Shown in pieces: positions 1 to 8,522 of a stretch of 64,000 nucleotides of DNA (positions are counted from its first letter, which is position 1; each line of letters starts with the position of its first letter). The notes under the pieces were generated by a model that searched no databases, was not told the DNA's origin, and saw only the letters and a program-made list of their open reading frames with translations. The stretch is from Myxococcales bacterium (lineage in GTDB: Bacteria > Myxococcota_A > Polyangia > Palsa-1104 > JAEUJZ01), in NCBI GenBank assembly GCA_016794505.1, contig JAEUJZ010000173.1, positions 1-64,000 on the forward strand, read 5' to 3'. The translations under genes were made by a program, and so were the position numbers.

Positions 1-223
1 TCAGCCGAGCGGGCAGCCAAGTGCCGTCGAAGCGCGCTGGTACAGTCGGGGGAATCTCGGCGGGCCGGGTCGCCTGGGGCTGTGGCAGGAGCGGCGGCAA
101 GGGCACTGGAACGGGGGCAGGAGTCTGCAGCCATCCGGGGCCGCTGCGACGCGCCACAAGAGCGAGTGCCCCGATGGCGGCAACCCAGAGCGCAGCGGTG
201 GCCGTGCGCGTGCCCTTGGCCAT
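1..223 (-). CDS. Membrane-anchored hypothetical protein (cut by window edge)
   Basis: The leftward frame starts at an ATG (223-221) one base after the stop of the preceding reading frame and runs off the window, leaving 74 residues. The N-terminus has a short basic stretch (MAKGTRTATA) and then a hydrophobic span (ALWVAAIGALALVA), so it is a signal anchor or signal peptide. A Pro-rich linker follows (PAPVPVPLPPLLPQPQ). The one-base spacing suggests it is the last visible gene of the leftward operon. I do not recognise a family. The shape (anchor plus proline linker) is that of a periplasmic protein tethered to the inner membrane. Confidence 0.55.
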   Translation of the reverse strand, partial: MAKGTRTATAALWVAAIGALALVARRSGPGWLQTPAPVPVPLPPLLPQPQATRPAEIPPTVPARFDGTWLPARL

Positions 224-224
224 G

Positions 225-759
225 CTATCCGCGCTTGGGTCGGCAATGGATGAAGACCAGAGGCCGCGTGTCATCGCCCTCCAGGGATATGAACGTTCCG
301 ACGCTGTCGCCTTCGTCGCCGGCCCGCTTGGCGCGGGCGTGTGCCTTGTCATCGGACAGCACGGGGTCTCCTGGCTCAAAGCCGGACGCGATCCCAAGAT
401 GCAGCGTGGCTTGTTCCGTGGTCTTGATAAACAGCGGCTCGCCGGGCTTGGCTTGTGGGTGTCTGATATCGAGCGCGCCGAGGATTCCGCGCGCTCCGTC
501 GGTGGCCGGGACTGCTCGCCACTGAAGCCGTACGTCAAGGGGCCCCTTGGGATCGTCTCTGGTTCACACCCCGGATCCAGAGCGCAAGCTTCGGCTGTGG
601 GGCGAGGCACACAAGGCCCAAGCACATCGCGACGCAAAAAAGGAGCGAGAGCACGCAGTCCGACAGGCGCGCCGGCAGTCGCCGCACGGCCCCGCGGCCG
701 CTGTCGCCCAGACCCTTTTTTCTGCCCGGCACCAGCTCGCCGCCCTCATTCGCGCCCAC
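225..759 (-). pseudogene. Frameshifted small exported protein
   Basis: Two leftward frames seem to belong to one gene. The first (759 to about 555) encodes a basic N-terminus and a strong hydrophobic segment (VLSLLFCVAMCLGLVCL). The second (563 to 225) encodes about 110 well-composed residues, including LDVRLQWRAVPATDG and GEPLFIKTTEQATLHLG, but it has no start codon and is preceded by a stop at 564-566. A single-base shift near 535-563 would join them into a protein of about 175 residues with a signal sequence and a beta-rich, possibly carbohydrate- or ligand-binding-like domain. It ends one base before the next gene. The shift could be a real mutation or a sequencing error; no family is recognised. 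Confidence 0.45.
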
Positions 760-813
760 GTCGGCGCTCCATGCCGGGCTCGGATGCTTACGGCAACGGT
801 CTCCTAGCCGGGG

Positions 814-1581
814 CTACGGCGCAGGGGCCGTTGCCGGGGCTGCAGACGGGGGGACGGCAGACGGAGAAGCGGCAGGCGCGGGGCTTGGCGAGGGCGTGTC
901 GACTTTCGGCGCGGCAGGTGCATCGAGCGCGGGCGGTGGCGCGGCGACCGGCACCAAGGCCAAGCGCAGCATGGGCGTAAGCGGCAAGCGGGTCGACTGC
1001 AGCGCAGTGCCGGGCTCGGCATCGCGGGCAAAGACATGGGCGGGGCCCGTTCCGTCGCTGGGGGTCGCCCACAGGCGCGCTGCGCTGGGGCCTGGGCTGG
1101 GCACGGACAGACCCACGAAAAGCGGTGCGGTCTGCTTGGGCAGATCGAACAGCGGCTCTAAGAGCCACTTGCCATCGTGGCCGTTTGACGTCTGCTCGGG
1201 GGCATAGACGCGGTCGAGCGTGCGCAGCGTGGCGCCGGGGCGGCCGTGTTCGTCGGCGCTGTACAGAGCGAGGCGCAGGGCACCCGGCTGCGCGACCAAG
1301 AGGCGCAGGCGCTGCGGCTGGTACGCGGCGAGCCCAGGCTCGAACTTGATCAGCCACTCGAACTGGGCCGGCGGCAGCAGGGGGCGCTCGCTGGCTGGGC
1401 CGCTGTCATAGGCGAGCTCTAGCTCGGTGGTTGGCGGCGGCTCTTTGGCGGGCTGCGTGGTGGCGCAGGCGGTCGAGATGCAGGCCAGCAGAAGCAGGCT
1501 GCTGCGAGCCCGGTGCAGGCGCGTGGGCACGACGCTGCGCGGGCGGGGCCAGGCGTGGGAAGAAGGGATTACAGCAGGCAT
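814..1581 (-). CDS. Putative lipoprotein with Pro/Ala-rich tail
   Basis: The start chosen is MPAVIPSS, because it overlaps the end of the upstream acetyltransferase gene by a few codons, as in a coupled operon; a longer frame exists but would lie inside that gene. Residues about 20-40 are a signal peptide ending in a cluster of cysteines (LLLLAC then ISTAC), so it is probably a lipoprotein. The middle (about 55-200) has a DUF4384-like look: it handles phrases such as FEWLIKFEPGLAAYQ and LRLLVAQPGALRLALYSADE. The last 45 residues are almost only Ala, Pro and Ser. Function is unknown; the family hint is weak. Confidence 0.7.
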   Translation of the reverse strand: MPAVIPSSHAWPRPRSVVPTRLHRARSSLLLLACISTACATTQPAKEPPPTTELELAYDSGPASERPLLPPAQFEWLIKFEPGLAAYQPQRLRLLVAQPGALRLALYSADEHGRPGATLRTLDRVYAPEQTSNGHDGKWLLEPLFDLPKQTAPLFVGLSVPSPGPSAARLWATPSDGTGPAHVFARDAEPGTALQSTRLPLTPMLRLALVPVAAPPPALDAPAAPKVDTPSPSPAPAASPSAVPPSAAPATAPAP

Positions 1582-2162
1582 AGGCTTCCTTGCTCTTGTC
1601 GATAGCCGCTGCCGCAGCGCTCGCACTGGAAAGCGAACGACGGCAGAAAGGTGTCAGGGGCGTCGGGGGCGCGCAGGATCTCGCCGCAGCGACAGGCCCA
1701 GCCGACCTGGCGGGCTGGCGTGCCAACGGAGAGCGCAAAGGCGGGCACATCGCGAGTAACCACAGATCCAGCACCAATAAATGCGTACTCTCCGAGGCTG
1801 CGACCGCAGACGATGGTGGCGTTGGCACCGATGGTGGCGCCGCGTCGCACCACCGTCGCGTCGTACGCGTGCTTGCGCGAGACCTCGGCGCGCGGGTTGC
1901 GCACATTGGTGAACACAGCACTCGGGCCGACAAACACGCCGTCCTCTAGCACCACCCCATCGTAAATCGAAACGTTGTTCTGCACACGCACGCCGTCACC
2001 GAGGACCGCGGTGGGCGCGACATAGACGTTCTGACCGAGCACGCAGCCTTTTCCCAGGTGGGCGCCGCTGGCCACGTGGCAGAAGTGCCAGATGCGGCTG
2101 CCTGCTCCGACGAGGGCTCCGTCGTCGACATACGCCGACTCATGCTTGAAATAGTCGCTCAT
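1569..2162 (-). CDS. Left-handed beta-helix N-acetyltransferase (WlbB/WbpD-like)
   Basis: The 197-residue product has the imperfect hexapeptide repeats of the left-handed beta-helix acyltransferases (GALVGAGSRIWHFCHV, VLGQNVYVAPTAVLGDG, ATIGANATIVCGRSLGEYAF). Phrases such as IWHFCHV, VFTNVRNPRAE and GSVVTRDVPAFALSVG are characteristic of UDP-2-acetamido-3-amino-2,3-dideoxyglucuronate N-acetyltransferases. Those enzymes use acetyl-CoA to make a diacetylated uronic acid for surface polysaccharide. The last 40 residues hold four cysteines (CRCG and CERCG), which look like a small zinc ribbon. The start ATG overlaps the stop of the phosphotransferase gene (ATGA), so the two are translationally coupled. 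Confidence 0.88.
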   Translation of the reverse strand: MSDYFKHESAYVDDGALVGAGSRIWHFCHVASGAHLGKGCVLGQNVYVAPTAVLGDGVRVQNNVSIYDGVVLEDGVFVGPSAVFTNVRNPRAEVSRKHAYDATVVRRGATIGANATIVCGRSLGEYAFIGAGSVVTRDVPAFALSVGTPARQVGWACRCGEILRAPDAPDTFLPSFAFQCERCGSGYRQEQGSLCLL

Positions 2163-3331
2163 GGGTTCCTTGTGGCCGGCGGCGCGGCGAACAGATCGTG
2201 GACGATGGACTCGGCGGCGCCACGGGACGCGACCACCGCTTGCACCAGGGAAAACTGACCTTGCGCCCGCAGCAGGTTGTGCGCGGCGCGCGTTGGATGA
2301 CGTGCAGGGTCGACGCGAAAACGGAAGTAGTTCTGCCGCACGACATCGACGGCGAAGCGCACGGCCAACTGAAATGCGATGCGCAGGAGGCCCGCGACCA
2401 GGGCTTCGCGCTCGGCAGGGACAAGCAGGGCCGACGCGGAATCGGCATAGCCGCGCAGCGCGCCTTCAAACAGCGAAAGGTCAAAGCGAGCCTCGGCGCT
2501 GTCTTCGCCCAAGGGGCTGGCGTTGCACCACGAGCGCAGAGCGTCGCCCAGCTCAAGCGGCAGGGGCAGCCATCCCAGCGTGTCGAGATCGAGAAGGCAC
2601 ACCCCCCGCCCCGCATCGTCGAAGCGCAGGTTCGAGACCTTGAGATCGCCGTGACAGATGCGCCGTGGCAGCGCGGCGACGTGGGCATCGCTGAGCTCGA
2701 TCGTCTCGGCGAAGCGCAGAAGCTGTTCGGCCAAGGGGAAGAATGCGGGCGGCACCTGCGCTTCGCTGGGCACAAAGTCGGGCCGACTGGCGTCGGACAG
2801 CGCCAGATGCAGCTTGTCGATGTGCTGCGACAGCACGTGCGCTCCGGGACGACTGAAGTGAAAGTCGTGCTGCAGATCGGACACCGCGACGTGAAAGCGG
2901 CCGACCAAGCGACCCGCCGGCCCAGCCAGAGCCGCTGTCATGCGTGGGTAACAGTGGCCAGGGATGAAGTCGAGCAGGCGAAAGATGCTGCCGCGATCGG
3001 CTGCGTCCAAGCCGTCGCCGTGAAGCTGAACCGAGAGCTCTTGGTTTCGCGTGCGCAGCAGGCGCGGCGTGGTGTGGCCTTTTTGCGCCAGGTGCGCCGT
3101 GATGGCTTCGATGTCTTCATGCACCGCGCGACCAAAGATGGGACTTACGCGCTGCAGGACAGCGCGGCGCAGCGTCGCGGAGGAGGCGGTGGCTTCGACG
3201 AGATAGGTCTCGTTGATCAGGCCATCGCCAAGCGGCGAGACGCGGACCTGTGTCGGATCAAAGACATCGTACGCGGCCAGCGCAAGCTGCCACGGCGGTA
3301 CGGAACAGGGACGAGAAAGCAGGGCAGTCAT
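2159..3331 (-). CDS. APH/choline-kinase-fold phosphotransferase
   Basis: The 390-residue protein has the kinase-like fold of the aminoglycoside phosphotransferase family (APH, PF01636). An N-lobe nucleotide-binding region carries LGDGLINETYLV (residues about 34-45). The Brenner motif is HGDLKVSNLRFD (about residue 229), with the catalytic aspartate. The metal-binding motif is LLDLDTLGW, about 15 residues later. Members phosphorylate small hydroxylated molecules such as choline, sugars or antibiotics. Its coupling to a nucleotide-sugar acetyltransferase favours a sugar or amino-alcohol substrate in envelope synthesis over drug resistance, but the substrate cannot be read from the sequence. It is the first gene of the leftward operon. 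Confidence 0.85.
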   Translation of the reverse strand: MTALLSRPCSVPPWQLALAAYDVFDPTQVRVSPLGDGLINETYLVEATASSATLRRAVLQRVSPIFGRAVHEDIEAITAHLAQKGHTTPRLLRTRNQELSVQLHGDGLDAADRGSIFRLLDFIPGHCYPRMTAALAGPAGRLVGRFHVAVSDLQHDFHFSRPGAHVLSQHIDKLHLALSDASRPDFVPSEAQVPPAFFPLAEQLLRFAETIELSDAHVAALPRRICHGDLKVSNLRFDDAGRGVCLLDLDTLGWLPLPLELGDALRSWCNASPLGEDSAEARFDLSLFEGALRGYADSASALLVPAEREALVAGLLRIAFQLAVRFAVDVVRQNYFRFRVDPARHPTRAAHNLLRAQGQFSLVQAVVASRGAAESIVHDLFAAPPATRNP

Positions 3332-3436
3332 GGGATGGTAGTGGGCTCGGGAATGACTCGTCTATGACGTGGGAATGACTGAGGGGTGGCTGCCTAGGCG
3401 ACGGGCGTTTGGGCCCAAATCGGGCCCAACTTGGGT

Positions 3437-6241
3437 CTAGATCGGGCGCTGAGCAGGCAGATCGTCCAGGCTGTTGTCGTGGCTGCGCGCGTCGCGATCC
3501 GCACCTGGCTGGCTCTCGCCGAGCGCGTCGCCGCTGTGGCCGGCGGCCCCTTCACCGTCGGCAGCACGCTTTCTGCGCCAGGCGCTCTCGGGGATCAGGA
3601 TCTCGGCTTCGCGGCGTCCAGCGTGCTGCGCGTGGCGTAGCTGCCAGCCGTGCGCTTGCAGCAGTAGCTCGGCGATGGCGTGGTGCAGGACCACGCGTCG
3701 CTGTTCGGCTGGAATCGCGGGCTCGTTGCCGGGGCTGTCGGTCAGGGCCAGCAGGCTGGGTCCAGCTGGGCCAGCATCGGGACGTTGTGCATCACGTTTT
3801 CCGTCGAGCGTCGGCGCTGCCATGTGTGCTTGGCTGTACCAGATCGACACGCACAGGCGCTGATCCGGTTCGATGCGCGTGGTGATGCCGACGCGTCCTT
3901 CCGCTGGGCAGTCCGAAAGCGCGTTGTCGAGGAGGTTCGAGATGATCAGCGCCACACTCTCGCGGTCGCCGTCGAGCTCAAGGGCTGGCAGCAGATCGAG
4001 CTCAAGCAAGCGGGCGCGCAGGCGATCGTGCAAGAGCAGGCGGCCTTGCTCGATCACGGCGCGCAAGCGCAGCGGTGCCAGCTTGGGTCGAGGCGGCTGT
4101 GCCAGGCGTTCGAGGGCGCGCTGCAGGTTCGACAGGGACGCGGGATCCGCGGGCAGAGCGTGCCGGACCTCGTGGGCAAGCGCGCTCATGGCCAGATCGG
4201 CCTGCGTGTGCAAGAGCGACTCTTGCGTGCGGCGGCGAGCCTCGGCCTGCTCGGACAGACCGGCGCAGAACAGCGCGAGCGCGGCTTGGTTGGCAATGGT
4301 GCGCAGCAGGCTCTCGGTCGCGGGGGTAAAGACCTGGGCCACGGACTTCGGCGCGACGGCGATCAGGCCAATGATGTGATCGCGAAAGCGCACCGCGATC
4401 AGCAGCCACGACCACAGCGCCTGGACGGAATAGGTCAGCTGCTTCACCGGGGCTAGATAGACCAGCTCGCCCTTGAGCAGAGCCTGCTCTTGCTCGGGCG
4501 TCAGCGAAAACAGGCCGGCGGCTTTGACGGCGCTGCGCAGCGGCTGCAGGCCTTGGGCCAGCGGCGCTTGATGGGGTGGCGCTGCGGCCGGGGCCGGTCC
4601 CTCGCCAGAGTCGCGTCCCACCGTCGCAGAGCGGGCCTCGGCACGGTCGCTATGAACCGCGGACTCAGGCAGATCCGTGCGCTGGTTTTCGATGGCCGCG
4701 GCCATGACCTGCGCCACTTTGGGCAGAAAGCGCCCCAAGCCTTTTGAGTCATTGCCGGCGCTCCACACCGGGGCAGCGACAGGGAGCAAGCGAACACGGG
4801 CGCAGTCGACCGAACGGACGAGCGCTTGCTCGACGACATCGGCGACCGCCGCGGTGCTCGCCAGATCCGTAAAGCGCATGCTGAGCTGCTCGACGGTGGC
4901 TTGATACCGCACGTCGGCAGGGAACAGCTTGGCGTCGATCCACTCGCTGGCGCGGCGCAGAAAGACCCCAGTGCCTCCGACCATGCCGACCAGGTACAGC
5001 ACCTGCACCGCATCGGGCAGGCCGCGCGTTCCGACGAAACCGATGGCCGCAAGCAGGCTGACGACGAAGGCCAGGACCACCGAGAGCAGCGGTCGCAGGC
5101 CTGGCTTGCGCAAGAGCGTGCGACTGTCCCACAGATCGAAGCGCAGCAGCGCATAGGCCATGCCCAGTGCGCCCAGCACCGTGGCGGGAATCACGACGAC
5201 GTACAGATACGGCGCGGCGTGCTCGGGCGACCACAGCAGCATGCCGCCGACCAACAAATAGATCGGCAGCAGCAAGAGCAGCGCGACCAGAAGCTGTACG
5301 CGCCGCCGGCCTTCGGCTTGAACGCAGCGCAGCGAAAACAGAATGGTCAGCGCGACGATCGATACGCCCGTCGCGACATCGGCGATGCCGCGAAAGCTGC
5401 GGTGGCGAATGAAACCGTAGAGCAGCAAGCCAGCCAGCGCCGCATCGCACAGGCGCAAGAGCCACAACAGCTGCGGTCGCGCTTGCAAAAGCGGGATGCG
5501 CTCGGGAAAGCACAGCCCGATCTCGATGAGCGCGGCAGGCAGACAGGCATAGGCCACGAGCGTGATCGGCACCAGCATCCGCGTCGTGTGGAAGTCGAAC
5601 AGCGTGATCAAAAGGACGGCGGCCACCATCACCCAGCGCACAAAGGATCCGACGGCTCGGCTCTGCGGGCGGGCGGTGTACAGGATGCCGGCAGCGCCCA
5701 GCCACACCCAGGCCAGAAGCAGGTAGCCCCCACAGAGCACCAGCCACGCCGGCACGCCGACGCGCTCGACCTGCACCGACACCATGCGGAAGCCCTGGGT
5801 CTGCTCGACAAGCAGGCGCAGCGACGGCTCAGCGGCCAGGCCGTGCGGCATCGACGCGCCGCCCGCATGCGATGGCTCAAGCGGGGCGCTCGTACTTGTA
5901 TGGATCGATGAGATCGTTCCTTCTCGTACGTTCCTAATCTTATCTGACGCGATGCGATCCAGGTCGTCGCCGGGGGCTCGCAGGTCTAAGCGGTGCTCTC
6001 CCACGGCATTGATGCGGTCGGGATAGGCCAGGCCGTGGCGATAGCCGCTCCAGCCGGGCCAGCCGAAGTTGTCGACCCAGCCGAAGGGGTCGACCAGCAT
6101 GCCGGCGATCGGCCGGCTCCACTGGCCAATCGACAGGCCCAACGCGACGACGGTCAGAAGCGCCATCAGCAGAAAGCCCGTCCACAGCGCTGGGAACGGA
6201 CTCTTGGCGCGCAAGTGCGGCGACGAGGGCAGATCAGCCAT
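3437..6241 (-). CDS. Multi-pass membrane sensor histidine kinase
   Basis: The 934-residue protein has an N-terminal transmembrane helix (LWTGFLLMALLTVVALGL), an extracytoplasmic loop of about 130 residues and then about seven further helices (residues about 165-420). A GAF-like segment follows (TVEQLSMRFTDLAS onward, to about 670), interrupted by a disordered Ala/Pro-rich insertion. The putative phosphoacceptor box is ALAHEVRHAL (about residue 690) and the N-box is ISNLLDNAL (about residue 770). The glycine-rich G1/G2 motifs of the ATP-binding domain are not clear, so kinase activity may be weak or altered. No response regulator is adjacent, making it an orphan kinase. The start is supported by an AGGAC-type site just upstream. 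Confidence 0.82.
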   Translation of the reverse strand: MADLPSSPHLRAKSPFPALWTGFLLMALLTVVALGLSIGQWSRPIAGMLVDPFGWVDNFGWPGWSGYRHGLAYPDRINAVGEHRLDLRAPGDDLDRIASDKIRNVREGTISSIHTSTSAPLEPSHAGGASMPHGLAAEPSLRLLVEQTQGFRMVSVQVERVGVPAWLVLCGGYLLLAWVWLGAAGILYTARPQSRAVGSFVRWVMVAAVLLITLFDFHTTRMLVPITLVAYACLPAALIEIGLCFPERIPLLQARPQLLWLLRLCDAALAGLLLYGFIRHRSFRGIADVATGVSIVALTILFSLRCVQAEGRRRVQLLVALLLLLPIYLLVGGMLLWSPEHAAPYLYVVVIPATVLGALGMAYALLRFDLWDSRTLLRKPGLRPLLSVVLAFVVSLLAAIGFVGTRGLPDAVQVLYLVGMVGGTGVFLRRASEWIDAKLFPADVRYQATVEQLSMRFTDLASTAAVADVVEQALVRSVDCARVRLLPVAAPVWSAGNDSKGLGRFLPKVAQVMAAAIENQRTDLPESAVHSDRAEARSATVGRDSGEGPAPAAAPPHQAPLAQGLQPLRSAVKAAGLFSLTPEQEQALLKGELVYLAPVKQLTYSVQALWSWLLIAVRFRDHIIGLIAVAPKSVAQVFTPATESLLRTIANQAALALFCAGLSEQAEARRRTQESLLHTQADLAMSALAHEVRHALPADPASLSNLQRALERLAQPPRPKLAPLRLRAVIEQGRLLLHDRLRARLLELDLLPALELDGDRESVALIISNLLDNALSDCPAEGRVGITTRIEPDQRLCVSIWYSQAHMAAPTLDGKRDAQRPDAGPAGPSLLALTDSPGNEPAIPAEQRRVVLHHAIAELLLQAHGWQLRHAQHAGRREAEILIPESAWRRKRAADGEGAAGHSGDALGESQPGADRDARSHDNSLDDLPAQRPI

Positions 6242-6268
6242 GTCCTAGCGTCTCGCTGGCATGAGCGC

Positions 6269-6946
6269 TTAGGCCCCCAGCAGGAACTGGCAGGCCTGCT
6301 TTAGGGCGGCGTGGCCCCCCGTCTGCAGCACCTCGCCATGGGTGACGATGATGCGGTCGAAGTCCCAAGCCAAGATGCGCTCGATCGAGGCGCGGGCCGC
6401 GGCTTTGTCGCGAATCACAAAGCGCAGGATGCGCGACACCCGCAGCCCACCCAGCGCGCCATCCAGTCGCAGGAACAGCCGCGTGCCAAAGCCCTCCGCG
6501 TTTTCGTAGTTAAACACCAAGTCGGTGACGATCAGGGTACGGCTGTACAGAAACACCGTCTCGTTGATCGAGGGCGCACCGTCGAGCAGAACTTGGCAAA
6601 GCTCGCCACCCCACGAAGAGGGAGGACGCTCGGAAAGGGGCTCGCTGTTCACCAGCGCGCGGTTCTTTTGCGCCAAGCCAGGGGCGACATACAGACGGGC
6701 TTCGGGATAGCAGCTCTTGAGCTCGGCAGCGAACAGGTGATGAACCTTGCTGGGCGCGACGATGTGCGCGACGCGACCCAGCTGATCGATGGCCGCGCGC
6801 TCTTCCGGCGTGGTGCGTACCGGTGAGTGAACCCACAGGTCGCCGCTTTTCAGCCGCACGACGGTCATCCGCACGCCCAGCTCAGCGCCTGGGATGTGAA
6901 ACGGCTTGTCGAGCACCCACAGGTTCGTGTCCAACTGACGCAGCAT
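6269..6946 (-). CDS. DUF4336 metallo-beta-lactamase-like protein
   Basis: The start at 6946 (MLRQLDTNLWVLDKPFHIPG) was preferred over an upstream ATG because GGAGG lies eight bases before it, giving 225 residues. The opening LWVLDKP, then VRLKSGDLWVHSPV, the segment IVAPSKVHHLF and the final FDRIIVTHGEVL are the hallmarks of DUF4336, a family with the metallo-beta-lactamase fold but fewer metal ligands. The conserved histidines HH (about residue 71) and H near the C-terminus are present. The biochemical role of the family is not established. It stands just upstream of the histidine kinase on the same strand. Confidence 0.8.
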   Translation of the reverse strand: MLRQLDTNLWVLDKPFHIPGAELGVRMTVVRLKSGDLWVHSPVRTTPEERAAIDQLGRVAHIVAPSKVHHLFAAELKSCYPEARLYVAPGLAQKNRALVNSEPLSERPPSSWGGELCQVLLDGAPSINETVFLYSRTLIVTDLVFNYENAEGFGTRLFLRLDGALGGLRVSRILRFVIRDKAAARASIERILAWDFDRIIVTHGEVLQTGGHAALKQACQFLLGA

Positions 6947-7036
6947 ACCCAGGCCTCCAGTCCTCTTGGCGGCCAGCCTATCACGGTCGCCTTCCTCCGA
7001 CGTCGACAAGTCCTGCTTGGAGTGGTGTTTGGCGGA

Positions 7037-8461
7037 CTAAAGGCAGCCTGATTTGCCTGGCTCGCCCCGTTTGCCTAGCGCGACCGTGATCTCGGTGCCG
7101 GTGTCGGTCTTGAGGACGGTGCCGGAATACAGCATCAGCATGTCCTTGCAGCCGTCGCGATTCACGTCGACATACTCGACAGCCCGCGGTGCCGCGCTGC
7201 CCGTCATTTTTCCGAAAGAGCCTAGCTGTCGAGTCTTCTGGCTGCTCTGCATCACTTCCTGATTGCGGAACAGCAGCATGTCGTTGCCGTCGGTGTGCGC
7301 GAAAAGAACGGTGACATCGGGGAAGCCGTCTTGATCGAAGTCATGGATGTGAGCACCCAGGACTCGGCCATTTTCCAAGGGCAGCGCCTGCAGCTGCGAC
7401 ACGTTAAAGGTGGGCGCACCGCTGCTGCCGCTGTTGCGCAGAAAGTGCACGCCGCCGCTTCGGTTGACTCCATCCCACAGCTCGACGAAGAGCAGGTCGT
7501 TCAAGCCATCGCCATCGATGTCCACCGGCATGACGAAGTCACTTTCGGGGCCCTTGATCACGATGCGCCCGGACAGCGAATACTGCCCACCGCTGATGTT
7601 TAGCTGAGCGATGGTGGCGGCCGCGCGATCCAGGGCCGAGATCAGCCCCACGTTGAAGCCGCTTTGGCCCGTGGTGTTTGCGTGCTGAATCGTCGCTGAG
7701 ATCAGTTCAGCGTCGACGTCGGATTGCCCGGACAGTCCGGTGATCGAATCCAGGCGGTAGTCCGTCGTCCCGGCGCCGACCCAGGCCAGCAGCTTGCCTT
7801 CGCCGCCGCCATACACCGATGTGCCAAGGGCCAGCTTGGACGAGGTCAACAGCAGGTCTGGGATGCGGTCGCCGTTCAGATCGCCGACCGAAAGCAGCTT
7901 GAAACCGGACAGCGGCGCTGACGGCATGCTCAGCATCGCATTCGTGCCCGTGATGCGCAGATAGGACGCCCCCGTTTGCCCGGCGAGCACATCGCGATGA
8001 CCCGCCGTCCCACCGACGAACGATGTCAGGAAGCAGGGCTGCGAGGGCGCGAGGATCGACGTGTTCTGATATTCCAGATTCGTGCTGTTCGGGATCAGGC
8101 GGGTCAGTGACATCGACGAGCGCTGGCTTAGCCAGATTTCGGGAATGTCCATGTTCGACGTCGGCGCTCGCGTCGCCATAGTCAAATAAGGTTGGTTGCC
8201 CAGCGGCTGGTCGAGCTTGATGCGGGTCGGCGTCTTGAACAGCTCGTCGATGCTCGTCGGCGTCGTGCCCATGTCGGGATTGCCGCCCTCGCAGTACCCC
8301 GTGCTGGTGTTGCAGGTGCCCCCTCCTACACAGCCGACCTTGGCGCAGCTGTCTTCGGAGTCGTTGACAAAGCCGTTCCACAGATCGCGAGCGCAGCTCG
8401 ATGAAAGCGCGGTGCTGCCAACCATCGCGAAGGCAGACAGTAAGCCAAGATAAGTACGCAT
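7037..8461 (-). CDS. Exported lipoprotein with FG-GAP/VCBS repeats
   Basis: The start at 8461 has a GGAG site (AAGGAGTCTGCGA) directly upstream; an earlier in-frame ATG lacks this. The product is 474 residues. It opens with a lipoprotein-type signal peptide (MRTYLGLLSAFAMVG, then SSSC), followed by a Cys-rich segment (CAKVGCVGGGTCNTSTGYC) seen in many myxobacterial outer lipoproteins. The rest is made of calcium-binding FG-GAP/VCBS blades: VGDLNGDRIPDLL, PVDIDGDGLNDLLFVE, DFDQDGFPDVTVLF and VDVNRDGCKDMLML. Such blades form a beta-propeller used for adhesion or binding at the cell surface. It is monocistronic as far as can be seen. Confidence 0.85.
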   Translation of the reverse strand: MRTYLGLLSAFAMVGSTALSSSCARDLWNGFVNDSEDSCAKVGCVGGGTCNTSTGYCEGGNPDMGTTPTSIDELFKTPTRIKLDQPLGNQPYLTMATRAPTSNMDIPEIWLSQRSSMSLTRLIPNSTNLEYQNTSILAPSQPCFLTSFVGGTAGHRDVLAGQTGASYLRITGTNAMLSMPSAPLSGFKLLSVGDLNGDRIPDLLLTSSKLALGTSVYGGGEGKLLAWVGAGTTDYRLDSITGLSGQSDVDAELISATIQHANTTGQSGFNVGLISALDRAAATIAQLNISGGQYSLSGRIVIKGPESDFVMPVDIDGDGLNDLLFVELWDGVNRSGGVHFLRNSGSSGAPTFNVSQLQALPLENGRVLGAHIHDFDQDGFPDVTVLFAHTDGNDMLLFRNQEVMQSSQKTRQLGSFGKMTGSAAPRAVEYVDVNRDGCKDMLMLYSGTVLKTDTGTEITVALGKRGEPGKSGCL

Positions 8462-8522
8462 TCGCAGACTCCTTCTACAGGTTCGATTTCGACGGCACGC
8501 GCAGAGAGGCTCGCCGCTTTGC

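Noticed and set aside
2159..3331. Phosphotransferase as an aminoglycoside-resistance gene
   Set aside because: The fold is shared by many sugar and choline kinases; the coupling to a sugar acetyltransferase points to envelope metabolism.
3474..5911. Several long rightward frames opposite the histidine kinase gene
   Set aside because: They follow the third-position GC bias of the opposite strand and lack motifs; the leftward kinase frame explains the region.
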